Positions 1-11,137 of a DNA stretch of 64,000 nt are shown in pieces; positions within the stretch are counted from its first letter, which is position 1; every line of letters starts with the position of its first letter. This DNA comes from Lepiota brunneoincarnata (taxonomy: Eukaryota > Basidiomycota > Agaricomycetes > Agaricales > Agaricaceae), in NCBI GenBank assembly GCA_023014365.1, contig JAEBUN010000008.1:744001-808000 (forward strand), read 5' to 3'. The notes under the pieces are model-generated. The model made no database searches and was not told the DNA's origin. It saw only the letters and a list, made by a program, of their open reading frames with translations. The translations under genes were made by a program, and so were the position numbers.

Positions 1-162
1 GAACCCAGTAGAGTGGAATCACACATCGTAACATCATGCTAAACTCCTTTAGTTTCAGTCAGTGCGCGCCTTTGTCATTCTCCTCATCAGTTGATTTATC
101 GCTAGCTCTTAACAATTTCACAACTAATCAACCGCTCTAATTTCCAAAACGCGATCGCCTTG
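1..162. repeat. Left arm of a 162-bp inverted repeat
   Basis: This arm is the reverse complement of 9489-9650 with about 18 mismatches (roughly 89% identity by eye), mostly transitions. The two arms bracket the PKS, MFS and DUF6533 genes. The arm may extend left of the window, so its true outer end and any target duplication cannot be seen. Confidence 0.85.
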
Positions 163-630
163 TGCCAGAATCATATCCATAGTTAAGATGTTTCCTCCCA
201 TAGTGACTCTTACCAAGCTACATTAATATTTATAACGCACATCGGGATCAGATCACCCACAGATACTGTGATACTCCTGTCCGCTTTGTAACAGACATGA
301 TACGGGAAATCTGCTGGTCGGTTAGCTCCCCAGTCTGAGGACTCACCAAGCTCAGTATGACAGGACATGTCAATGGACTAAGAATGTGAAGGCATGGCTG
401 TGTTCTGGTAGAACTACTCAGTGGAATTTGCAGTCAAAAGGTATGGGTACAAGAATTCGTCAACAAAGTGTTGAAAAGAGATAGATGGAGAGTCACGAGA
501 AGGTGGCCTTACAAAGGGCCTCAAATGCTGGATATGTTGGTTCTAGCATTGCTTCCTGACAATAACATATGGAGCTGTGCTCATCTACATTCATGAATCG
601 TATTTAATCAATAGAGTTAGTACGAGGTAT
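163..630. other. Intergenic, 3' side of the PKS
   Basis: No coding frame of note. It lies between the inverted-repeat arm and the PKS stop codon and presumably holds the PKS 3' UTR. I see no recognisable element in it. Confidence 0.5.
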
Positions 631-3600
631 CTAACTATGCGAACTGGGTGCCGACTTTTGAGCACTTGATATCATGTCTTCTAGCGGAACATCCGAGATA
701 TACGCGGATAATGATAGGAACAAGCCGGATTTTGCTCCATAATAATCTGAAAAACGAATAAAATCAAGTGACTGCAACCCGACTGCCTGAAGCGAACGTT
801 GAAGTAATTCTGGGGTTGGGTCGTATCCAAACATCTCCTTGAGCACCTGCAGAGCCATGTTATGGGGATTTGTAACATCAATGTATTCCTGAGACACTGA
901 TGTTATCCGAGGTTGATGCTCTGTCGGAGAAAGGGCGTCCTCGGTCTTCGGTGGAATGTCCGGTGGTGATTGAAGTGGAGATACAGGAATAGCCAAGGCG
1001 GCTTCCGGGTCATAGACGCTGACATCCTGCCACTCGTAACGTCCGACAATCTTGGAGAGTGTTGCCTGCGGCCCAACACTGACAAAGGGATGGCCTGGGA
1101 AACTTTGTCGAGCGAACGCCATGCCTCCATAAAAATTGACGGTCTCGCGCATATGTCGAAGCCAATAATTGACGCCTAGAAGGCAGCCGTCGACTTTCGA
1201 CGCAGTAATGCCAGAGATATAGGCCACTGAACCGCTTGTTGCATTGTACATGGGGACTTCAAATTGCGAGATGGCGCGATCCATCTGAGCTGAGTGGAAT
1301 GGGATGGGGCTATCGACAATAATGGTCCGTATTTGCCGACGCTGAAATTCAGCTTGTGCGTGGTATATTTGGGAAGACCTGCCGGAAAGTACAACATGTC
1401 TCGGACCTGCAATGATGGCGATCGAGGGAGGGGACATAAAACAGGCCAGAATACGGCGGATCGTCTTAATATCACAAAACACGTTCAACATTGAACCGGG
1501 CTCTTCCTGTATTCTAAGCGCTTTGGCCCTACGCACTAGCAAGTCGACTGCAACAGCTTCAGATAGAGCTCCTGCCGTTACTGCAGCAGCATACTCTCCA
1601 AAGCAGTAGCCGAGAACTGCGCAAGGCAGAATGCCCTGTTTCTCGAGCGATGTAACGGTGGTTATTTGCATTGCAAAGGTTGTGAGCTGATTGTATAGTA
1701 TCGACCTAGATCAAAGTTGAAATGAGTTGTAGCTCGTACATATATACAGTGCTATCGCACCCTTTAAGTTCAGATGTATCACCTAGCCGCTCTTGTGAAT
1801 CCTTAGCTAGGCTAATGACGCGGCTAAGAATGTCATCGTCAGGCAACAGACCCTCCGTAGACAAAGATGGCCCAAAGAGAAAAACTGGGGGCAAGTGTTT
1901 GGCGACGCTCGGTTTGGTGAACTGGCCAGGTGTGCCCTCGGCCAGGACTCGCCGTACGATGCGTTGCAGCAAGGCACCAGAAATAGGAGGGCAGGAAGCA
2001 AGCGATTTGCTATACCTCCTTGATGCCACCACGTCCAACACCGAGTACCTATCGGGTGTAGTCTCCTTCAGGTGTTCGAAGTATGGCAGCAATCTGCGCA
2101 CTGGTAGTGGCTCGGCGCAGTCTTTAATAAGCTGGACATATTGACTAAACTCGACTAGTCTTGCTGGCGCGCCCAGCGCAGCTCTACAGATTTCCGCCGC
2201 TGTCTCTACCCAAGGAATCACGGTTGGATTAGCAATATGTACGATATGGCGGTCAGGAGCGCGATCGAGTACGGCAATATCGAAAAATGCACCGGCACAG
2301 ATGTCGGATGGTATCCAGGCAACAGGTGGAAAGGGGACTGGAAGAACTTTGAGGGTGGGTAGAGAAGCAATCATCATCGGCATGAGTTCGTCTTGGGACC
2401 AGTATCCGGTAGCCGTGTCACCACAAATTTGACCAACACGAATTATCGATAGTCGGAAAGCAGAAGGATTAGCCTTGTGGATCTTAATCAACGAGTGCTC
2501 TGCGATGAATTTCGCCACTGCGTAACCCTGGATGAAATATGAACCCATGAATTAGGTATGAGGGGATTCAAGAGCCCACCTGAGAAAGTGACACTGACAC
2601 ATCCGGGACCAATTCTGTCTCGGGTACGCCGTCACCGGGGAAGTTGAACGTGCTCGCATAGGAACCTATGAAATATAGTCTAACCATATTGGTACTAGAA
2701 TAACAGAAATCGATGAGGTTCCGTGCGCCTGCGAGGAATGGCAGAAAGTCCTTGAGTGGGAGATTAAAGTTGACGGGCCAAGCGAGGTGGATGATGTGAT
2801 CGACCTCATCCAAGAGGGCTGCATACTCTCCGGATTTCAAGCCGAGTTGTAGACCGCAGAGATCATTAGTCTGCAGGAGGCGGAGTCTGCCGTCTAAAAG
2901 TGCGTTTTCGATGACTTTAGCGTCCTGGTAGAAGCGTTTGAATGTTAACCGCAGTCGCAAGAGTGGGTCACCACGAATAACGCAGTAGATGCGGGAGTTT
3001 GAGGGTTGTAGGAGACGGGAGAGAAGGTAACACCCTAGCATCCCGTTTGCACCAGTAATGAGATACGTTCGTCGAGGCGATTGTGAGGTGGGTGGGATTT
3101 TCGGTTTCAACTCGGTTTCAATTGGGGCTCCAAACCGCTGAATGAGGTCTTCAAAGGCCATTTGATCAAGATTGGCGTCCAAGTTGTGAAGGTCATCCAT
3201 TGGCGAGACGCGTTGAACATCCTTTGTTAGGGTGAAGCCGGGATCAGATGGTTTAGAAGATGGTAAGGTCGACGAGTATGAAAGAGTATGATTGTTGGTG
3301 GGTCGCGTAGGAACGGGGATATCCTTCCACCATCTTTGTCTATCAAATTGATAAAACGGGAATGAGGTAATCAGCGTCGGATCAATTGTCGACTTGCTAT
3401 ACACAGATTCGAACGCTAGTGAGTGACCATGATCATAAAGTTGTTTGGCGGCATCTACGAGCAAACCCTCCCGGAGAAGTTGGTGGAGTGTATCGTTTTC
3501 CGAATTCCGGCCGGGGAAAGGAGATATCCCGTCCGGCGATAAGTTAAGGAAGCCGATGGTTATGCGAGGGTCGATCGGTATATCGGCGGACGACGTGAAG

Positions 3601-5364
3601 ATCAATCTCTCCAAGTCTTCGTAGCTGGCGAAGCCGTCTGAGAGGATTTTAAGGTCATCATACGAGGAGACGGTTAAAGCATATCGAAATTGAGTATGGT
3701 GATCTCTACAGAGGCCCAGGATTGCTGCTACGTCAGAAAGCCGGGGACGGCTGTCGAGAATCCATTGCACGGTGACATGAATCTGGGAACACAGGGCGAC
3801 CTTGGACTTTGCAGAGAACGGAAGGAGGAATCTATACCGCTCCTCCGTGGCTGCGTGCCCTTCGACGTCGACACAAGGCAAGGGTGGAGCCTCAAGGACG
3901 ATGGTTGAAACAGAACCTGTGAAACCGAAAGCGTTGACCTGCGCAAAAAGGCTGGACGGCGGTAGAGACTGTAGCTCCGTGGGAATGACGATCGGGCCTG
4001 AGAGAAATTCGGCAAGGGGGGATACATGATGCGGCGGAATTTGTCGATTTAAAAAACATCCTAACATCTTGAGGATACCTATTGCATTCTTAGCGTGGGT
4101 GATATTCAGCGTATCGTTGTGGGAATCTTACCGGCGAGTGCAGCAGCTCCATGGCAGTGACCAATTACAGTCTTCACCGAAGAAAGGAGGAGAGGACTGC
4201 AAGAATTTCCAGACCGTGCTCCGAATACAGTCCGAATCCCCTCGGCCTCGAGGGCGTCGCCGACACGTGTGCCTGTCCCATGTGCTGTTCACGAGGCATC
4301 AATGAACGCGTTTGATTCCTGTGATCAGGAACTCACCCTCCAGCAGGTGAATGTCCTCCGGCTGCAATTCGGCCATTTGAAGAACCTTCCGAGTGACGTC
4401 TATCTGTGAGGGAACACTTGGGGTGATAAGACTCTTCGTTGCTCCGTTATGCGCACCCACAACAGCCCGAACAATCCCCTGAACAGGATCCCCTGCTGAT
4501 ATTGCTGCATTGTGCTTCTTGAGAACCAGGAATACTGCTCCTTCCTATGCTTCTGTTAGTGCATGTAACAATTCACGGAGAAACATGCCCTACTGATGGG
4601 GAGTAACCATCAGCCAGCGGGGAGAATGCAGACGATCGGTGCGTTGCCGAAGCCACTCCAGTTGAGTGTGCCCAACCGAATGGCGCGGGTGTAAAATGTG
4701 TAGTTAAAGCGCCTACAATAGCAACATCTGCATCCCCGTGATTCAACGAATTTACCCCTGGATATCGGTAGGTATTGTGCCTAAGGTAAGTGTATGAATG
4801 GTACGCACCTTCACGTAGAGCAAGAGCACCACTTGCACAAGCGGTTGAGACGGTGCTACAGGGCCCGCGGAAGTCAAACGCGTGTGATATACGTCCGGAG
4901 ATGCCACTCGGATCGCTGCTAGCCGCCCAATTCGCATCGAACGCGGCATTAGAATCCACAAGCCATCGAATTATATCCCATCCATCTTCAGTGCCAACGC
5001 CGATGGAGACTGACACACGTTTTCCACGTAACGAAGAAGGTGGAATTCCTGCATTCTGGAGGGCTTCATAAGTGAGTTCTAGCCCAAGACGAACATTCGG
5101 GCGCAAGGTGGGCGCCTCGGACAGTGGAATGCCAAAAAAGGCTGGATCGAACTGTTCTACCCCTTCTTCACCTAGCCAGCCGCCTTTGCCACTAATGGGG
5201 GAAACTTTGGAGTGGAAGTCGGAGAAGTGGCGCGTCGGAGGGGGTGAGGTGTTGTATTTCTCCCATTTTCCTTCGAGCAGCAAGGTCCAGAGTTGTTCGA
5301 GGCGTAGCACAGATCCTGGAAGCCTGCAGGCCGTGCCAATGATGCACGGGTGGTCCCCTTCCAT
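631..5364 (-). CDS. Polyketide synthase with KS-reductase-AT-ACP order
   Basis: Seven exons (5364-4809, 4757-4594, 4544-4337, 4284-4132, 4078-2580, 2527-1761, 1705-631) sum to 4422 nt, giving 1473 aa; all six introns are GT-AG and 49-55 bp. Ketosynthase spans about 1-426, with active-site C176 in STACASG, H311 in HGTGT and K347/H352 in VKTVIGH. A linker ends in PFYQFDRQRWW (601-611), a motif normally found after an acyltransferase, although no AT precedes it here. Next comes a thioester-reductase/SDR domain (about 695-1058) with TGANGMLG (702-709) and Y862-x3-K866. An AT follows (about 1072-1340) with GYCFGE (C1150) and H1253, then an ACP with phosphopantetheine serine S1428 in GLQSLDF. Known for the families: KS and AT extend chains, and a terminal reductase releases an aldehyde or alcohol. 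The product is unknown. The domain order is unusual, but no frame break is needed to obtain it. Confidence 0.87.
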
Positions 5365-5713
5365 TGAGAGTCAGAATCAGCCCAGAGCGCTGGACGAACA
5401 TAGTTTATATGAACGCAGTAGTTCATGGACGGGAAACCCGAGAATGAATCACACAGCCCGGTGTCTCCTGTGGGCCCATTGCACGATAAAGGAGGTGCCG
5501 GTGCAGAGAAGGGCAGTCCGGGGTCCCGTATATGAATACGTGACATGTCACAGCCTCGGACATCATGCATCATGCATCAAGCAGAGTCAAGCTTCGAGAT
5601 GTCTACAAATCTCTCACAATATACGATCGAGTCAAAAGCTCTTCCATGCCAAACCTGAATACACGCCCCCCTTTGTCTTCACGCCCCCCTCTGTCCTCCT
5701 GACAAGCCCCAAT
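5365..5713. promoter_or_regulatory. Shared divergent promoter, PKS and MFS
   Basis: A 349-bp gap separates the PKS start (minus) and the MFS start (plus). A TATA-like CATATAAAC reads toward the PKS at about 5404-5412, some 40 bp upstream of its ATG. No clear TATA precedes the MFS. Head-to-head spacing this short suggests co-regulation (inference). Confidence 0.55.
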
Positions 5714-7685
5714 ATGGCGGATAATGAAGACAAGAAGTCAACCCCATCGAGCACAACCGCTCTTCATGGACTGGATGTTTTATCCGACTTCTCAGTCTCA
5801 CATAAGGCCTTGCTCCTCATAGTCTTTTGCTTCGCTCAATTCCTCGACGCGTTCAATAACTCCTCGTTCTTCGCTGCCATTCCACCCATTGCTGTCGACC
5901 TCAACATCAGCAATGGTAACTCGGTGTGGTTGATCAGCGCCTACCAACTAACCTTCGCTGCTCTTCTTTTGAGTGTACGTCATTCTACTTCTTGTTACAC
6001 TTATGACCAACTCCTATTTAACAGAGCGGACGGCTGAGCGATCTATACAATCCGAGTATGAATAACACCCTATTTTTCCCTTCTTTTGCGAATCGTTAAT
6101 GACACACATCCAGAATATGTCTTCATAGCCGGGATGTTACTCATGTCGTTTTGCGCTCTTGGTGCCGGGTTTGTGCGCACGCAGATACCTCTTATCGTTT
6201 TACGGGCTCTCATGGGCGTCGGTAGGCGGCTTTCTCAACACCTATCACAATTTAGTGCATCTGAACTAGGGTTTCCCTGCCAGGTGCTGCACTGAACGTA
6301 CCGTCCGCAATGGCAATGATCATTCGTATGTTCCCCACCCCCTCATCACAGTCCAAGGCTCTCGCCGGATTTGCGGGATCAGCTGCCATCGGAAACGGTA
6401 TTTCTCCAACCTTAAATCTTGGGAAAGGATTAGTGAATCACCGCGGAACATTCTAGTGCTTGGCCTGATCATCGGAGCCAGTCTAACATCTTTCGGCTCT
6501 TGGCCATGGGTTCTGTACTTCACCACCATCCTCAGCTTTGTTCTAGCAGTTTCTGCATTCATTTTCCTTCTCCCGGTCACAATGGAGGCATCGAATAAAC
6601 CCACTCAGCAGTATAGTCAAGTAAAGCGTCTCGACATCTTCGGAGTGCTGACCTTAACAGGTATCTGGGTTACCGTCTTTCATTGATACTTTTCACTCAA
6701 GCTTCAACAGTTGCTTTGATTCTCTTTGTGTTCGCTGTCACTTCTGGTTCCGTGGACGGATGGGGTACAGCAAGGGTCATTGTCAATATCATCCTCGCGG
6801 CAATCTTGACAGCGGTATTCTTCATCTGGGAGGCACGCCAGCCTGAGGCACTTGCAGCGGTGTACGTGTAGCCACTCCTCGTCTCTATGAACTCTCATTG
6901 AGAGAAGACTAGTCCATCATCAATTTGGAGGGTTGAAAATTTTTCTGTCCTCATCCTTGTCTCCCTCCAACCATTCATGTGGTGGGCGTCCGTCCAGCTA
7001 CTCTTCTCGTGGTATTACCAAGAGGTTTTTGGATGGTCTACTATTGGTGTTGCGGTCCGATTGTAAGTTATGAATTCAAACTTCAATCGAGCACTAAGAT
7101 CATGATTTGAAGCCTTCCGCTTGGTTTGGTCTCGTTCCCCATTATGGGAGTGGCGTCTGCGCTACAACAAAGGTTCCCTCTCAAATACGTCATCTGTGTT
7201 GGAGAGGTTCTGGTTCTCGTCGGCACGGTTCTCTTCCCATTCGCGGATTCACGCGACAATTTTTGGCATCGTGCTTTCCCTGGTTTCTTTGTGGGGACAG
7301 CCGGAATGACTATTGTATTCGCAACAACCAAGCAAGTATTTCTATATCTAATTTTCAAGCTTTACTTAATCAAGCATTTCCTTCTGCTAGTATCGCTCTT
7401 TTCGCTTGCACCCCTCCCGAAATTGCTGGCGTAGTCGGAGCAATCTTCACCTGCGCGCTCCAGCTTGGCTCTGCTGCTGGTGCAGCAATCATCATATCTA
7501 TACAGACCAGTGTAGAACAACATCATGGGGGCCCGTTCGGCTTCCAGGGGCGTGCAGCTGGTTTCTGGTTTCTGTTCGCCTTTGATGCTGTGATTGCACT
7601 CTGTGTCCTCGGCTTTATGAAGAACACTGTACCCCCCGTGAAGGCAGAAGAGGTGAAAGCCGACACGAAAATCGAGGGACCGTAA
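5714..7685 (+). CDS. MFS drug/metabolite exporter
   Basis: Nine exons (5714-5974, 6025-6055, 6114-6221, 6284-6397, 6457-6660, 6711-6861, 6913-7062, 7113-7331, 7391-7685) sum to 1533 nt, giving 510 aa. The start MADNEDKK was chosen because the first transmembrane segment and the MFS signature GRLSDLYNP (89-97) follow at the usual distance. Many hydrophobic helices and the length fit a 14-TM proton-coupled exporter of the DHA2 type at the plasma membrane. Eight introns are present. Seven are GT-AG; the last (7332-7390) starts GCAAGT and is a GC-AG intron. Divergent pairing with the PKS suggests export of its product. A decayed relative lies at 17186-17345. Confidence 0.88.
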
Positions 7686-8028
7686 ATGAACTGGGATGTC
7701 TTAAGCGCTATCTAGGACTATATGTACATAGATACAACAGGGACATAACGAGTATGACATCAGGATCCTTTGTTCACCGTGGACCTGATAGTTAGTAGGC
7801 ACTTGTGGGTTTCACTATTTCCCATAGTTGACAGGAACCATTCAAAGTGCATCAACAGCGATGTGTATCAGCGTTTACCGGAATGTGGTATAAAGTGATA
7901 GCCGACCAAATCTCAGATACCGGCTCTGGAAGTAGTAACCTCCTGTGATGTTTCTGATGCTGGGGTATTCTATTCCCATCCGTTATGGCACCTACATAAT
8001 AGATCCCCAACTCTACAGCCGACCTCTC
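7686..8028 (+). other. Intergenic, MFS 3' and DUF6533 5'
   Basis: No gene is visible. A TATA-like GTATAAAG occurs near 7889, about 135 bp upstream of the next start codon, and may serve the DUF6533 gene. Confidence 0.35.
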
Positions 8029-9357
8029 ATGGCCGACACCCCCCAGCTCCCGAACCCAACTACGCCGCTAGCGTGGCTACCCCCTTCCCTAGCCAGTCAA
8101 TTCGAGGTCTCAAGATACCTACTGGTTGCAACATGTGGGGTGAGTGATCATCGTCTTCGACCTGCTTCCATCCGTTACTGACGGCTCTTTTATAGATGTT
8201 TTCATGGGACGTTCTCACAAACTTGAGAAATGATTATTACCTCTTGACAAATTACAACTTCCGCCTTCCTACCCTCGCCTACTTTGTCTCTCGGTAATAA
8301 TTTTTGCCAAATCCTAATCCAGCATCACTTGGGCCTAAACCCGACCTTTTGAAACAGATTCGCAGCCTTTGCCTATATCATCACTGGAACAGTCTTCACC
8401 AGTGCGCAGTTTCGTTTCCAACAGAGTCAGAGCCTCTCTGATCCGGTCTTCCAGTTGGCGCAGTTGGGGACTGCCAGGCTCTTCAAGTAGCCATCGGATG
8501 CTGTTTTGCCGTCGCAGTTCCAGCCAATGCTCTCCTCTTCTTCTTCCGAGTCAAGGCCATCTTCAATAATGACAAATACATCGTCGCCCTTTTCGGCTTT
8601 TTGTGGGTAGCGACCCTCGCAGGATGCATCGCCGTCCCTTTCGCCATTGGGGGCATCCATATTGGGCAGACAGACCATTGCATCAATTCTAGTGTGAAGC
8701 CCTACAGTTCCGCCGGTGTCATTATCGCAACCGTCAACGACACACTGGTGTTCATATTCATCAGCTACCGTTTGCTGATGGCCACCACTTATGAGGACAC
8801 ATGGCGCGCTCGTGTCAAGTCATTTTTCAATGGAACGGGCTTGCCGAAATTCTCGCAATCTCTGTTGCAAAGCGGACAGGAGTACTATCTGTGGGTGATC
8901 TGATCCCGATGTGTGTTATAAATATTTAATGTGGCTTGGTAGGGTCACTGTGGGAGGAAACATCTTAACTATGGGTATGATTCTGGCGCCGCCATCACTC
9001 CCCCCGGTATTCCATGCCATGTTCACGGTCCCCAATGTTGCAATCAACAATGCAATGGCATGTCGTGTCTTCCGCGACATCAAGTTCGGACGTATCTCTG
9101 GCACCTCCACAATAGGGCCGACTTTGCCAACGTTCCATGCCGCAACCAAGGGCAGGGACAGGGGTCGCGGCCTCGACACAATCCAACTCACTGCCACTTC
9201 AGGAGCGCTCTCTGACGAGACGGCCACCCAGGACAACCGCGTCCACGTCACGAAATTCGTCCAGTCATTCCAAACAGGCGAAAACGCCCAAAAGGCATCA
9301 CTTGCTCATACAGAGTCGTCAGATACTACCTTGTATCCTCGGAGGGATAAATCATGA
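8029..9357 (+). CDS. DUF6533-type multi-pass membrane protein
   Basis: Five exons (8029-8139, 8196-8293, 8358-8401, 8455-8890, 8943-9357) sum to 1104 nt, giving 367 aa, with GT-AG introns and consistent phases. The N-terminal block around YLLVATCGMFSWDVL, then RNDYYLL and YFVSRFAAFAYI, matches the DUF6533 domain common in Agaricomycetes as I know it. Hydrophobic segments follow (LLFFFRVKAIF, FGFLWVATLAGCIAV, GVIIATVNDTLVFIFISY), then an M-FTVPNVAINNAMACRVFR stretch and a polar tail. Function is unknown. Such proteins are predicted integral membrane proteins, sometimes found near biosynthetic genes. The acceptor of the third intron (8454) was chosen to keep the expected GAVGDCQALQ block; another nearby AG would remove three residues. 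Confidence 0.8.
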
Positions 9358-9488
9358 ATGATGTATCTCGGGTACTAGAGTACACCGGTCCCCTTATCAC
9401 TGCTGCTCCAGGTCAGCGCTCGATATGTACTCACTAGTGGCTCTAAGTATAAATTATTGGTATACCCCAAGATTCTCGCTTGACGGGG

Positions 9489-9650
9489 CAAGGCGATCAC
9501 GTTTTGGAAGTTAGAGCGGTTGATTAGTAGGGAAATTGTTAAGAGCTAGCGATGAGTCAACAGATGAGGAGAATGACAAAGGCGCGCGCTGACTGGAATT
9601 AAAGGGGTTTGGTATGATGTTACAATGCGTGATTCCGCTCTACTGGATTC
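9489..9650. repeat. Right arm of the 162-bp inverted repeat
   Basis: Reverse complement of 1-162, ending in TCTACTGGATTC. It closes the three-gene block on the right. No flanking target duplication can be tested because the left outer flank is outside the window. Confidence 0.85.
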
Positions 9651-11137
9651 GATGGTTGCCTTCAAGGTTTGAATTGAATGTTAGCGAGCGTTTGATCTAT
9701 CAAAAGATGTTTTAGAGACGAGTCTGTGAGAGGGAATATCAGCAAGTGTTTCTGGCATTGGAGTTATCCGGGGATACGGGACAGAACTCACAGAGCCAGA
9801 ATGAGTGTAAGTTGCAAACCACGACGGCACTTGGGGAGATGATAGTGGGTGGTGCCACCAGCAGGTCGGTTCGACTGGGTGTCACAGGGAACAATAGTGT
9901 GACCAGAGGACTGAGGTATTGGGAACCCGAAACACAAAGAGGAAGCTGATGGTCAGAACCTTGATCGAAAATAGGCCTGACGCTGCGTAGCGTGTTAGCA
10001 GATTCCATATGGCGATGGTCGTGATTCGCGTGCCTTCTTGTGGTGCAGACTTTGAAATAAAGGGAAGGACCAATAATCTGTTGGAGACTCCACAATCAAA
10101 GATTCAAGCGCTCGCTGAATAGTGGTCGCCCATGCCCTCTTGGCAGAAGACCAACAAGGGATTAATCGACTTCTTACAATTACTTGCCCAAACAACAAAT
10201 ACGAACAGCAAGCGGGTTCTCTACAAGAAGTTCACACACCCATAAATCATTGATGGCGCCCTGGTCGAGTTCTGATGAGGACAATGTACTGTACACTTGG
10301 GTTCCTTCGTTGAATATCACCAAGTGACTGCTTCGCCCAAGCAGAGAGCACCAACGGTAAGTACGCCACAAAGATTCTTGAGAGAATTTATGTCATTATC
10401 AAGTTCGCTGCTAGCGGGGGCAGTGCGGAATGGATGCTTGATGTTGGATGCACCACATCTGTGATACACAATATCCCACTAACTATTGGTAGACCCAGTG
10501 CAGATTTCAAGCAACACATCAGTTTCAAGGTTTTGCGTAAGCGAACTGAGATCATAGTCACTACCCCATGCGTATACCAGTTCAATCATACTCACGCCAG
10601 TTCCATCAGAAGCAGTATATTCCAACTCGCATATTCTTTGGGCTGTCGTAAGGTGATCCATACTCGTCTTGTTCGGGGCATCTGCAATCGCACCTCAGTA
10701 CTCAGAAGCGGGCTATCCTGTGTTGTCCACTAATTATTCATCATCTGTCAACATGCTACTAAATCCCCTTCGATAGTCCACGCGGACGTGTTGGGGGACC
10801 GGTGATTGATGTCTGTCGAATGTCCCATTAGCGACCACCCCCAGCGCCCAGAGTACTCTGTGCAGCAGTTGACCTTCAGATACTCTTTCCTTAACCTTCA
10901 GGTTTCAACAGTCCGCTCACTACTAGAAGAGCAAACCTAGTCACATAGCACATTCGCACCCTGCCCGGATGTTTTCACGATTCATGTCGTTCACATCGAC
11001 ACCAACCGAGTTACGAATTTCCACAAGGACCAACCTCAGAAGTGGATTCTTCGCCAGCTATCAGAAATTTGGCCTCGAAATGAATCAAATATTGGGTATT
11101 TGGAGTTATATAATGACTAGTGGAATGATATTTGAAT
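9651..11137. other. Gene-poor stretch with possible membrane-gene remnant
   Basis: No intact gene is recognised. On the minus strand near 9882-10073 there is a hydrophobic stretch (around LLTRYAASGLFSIKVLTIS) that could be a remnant of a DUF6533/6534-like membrane gene, but frames are broken and the match is weak. A 10479-10661 minus open frame resembles nothing I know. Confidence 0.25.

Noticed and set aside
631..5364. Frame breaks in the PKS as signs of a pseudogene
   Set aside because: Every break is explained by a 49-55 bp GT-AG intron and the joined exons total an exact multiple of three.
5072..6037. Long plus-strand frame starting at 5072 as one protein
   Set aside because: Its first two thirds are antisense to the PKS start and promoter. 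The real MFS start is the ATG at 5714, followed by TM1.
1..9650. The whole block as a classical DNA transposon with TIRs
   Set aside because: No transposase lies inside, the arms have no recognised family end, and the left flank is out of view. Only an inverted repeat can be claimed.
9739..10095. A DUF6534 membrane gene on the minus strand
   Set aside because: Only short hydrophobic stretches resemble it and frames are broken; too weak to call.
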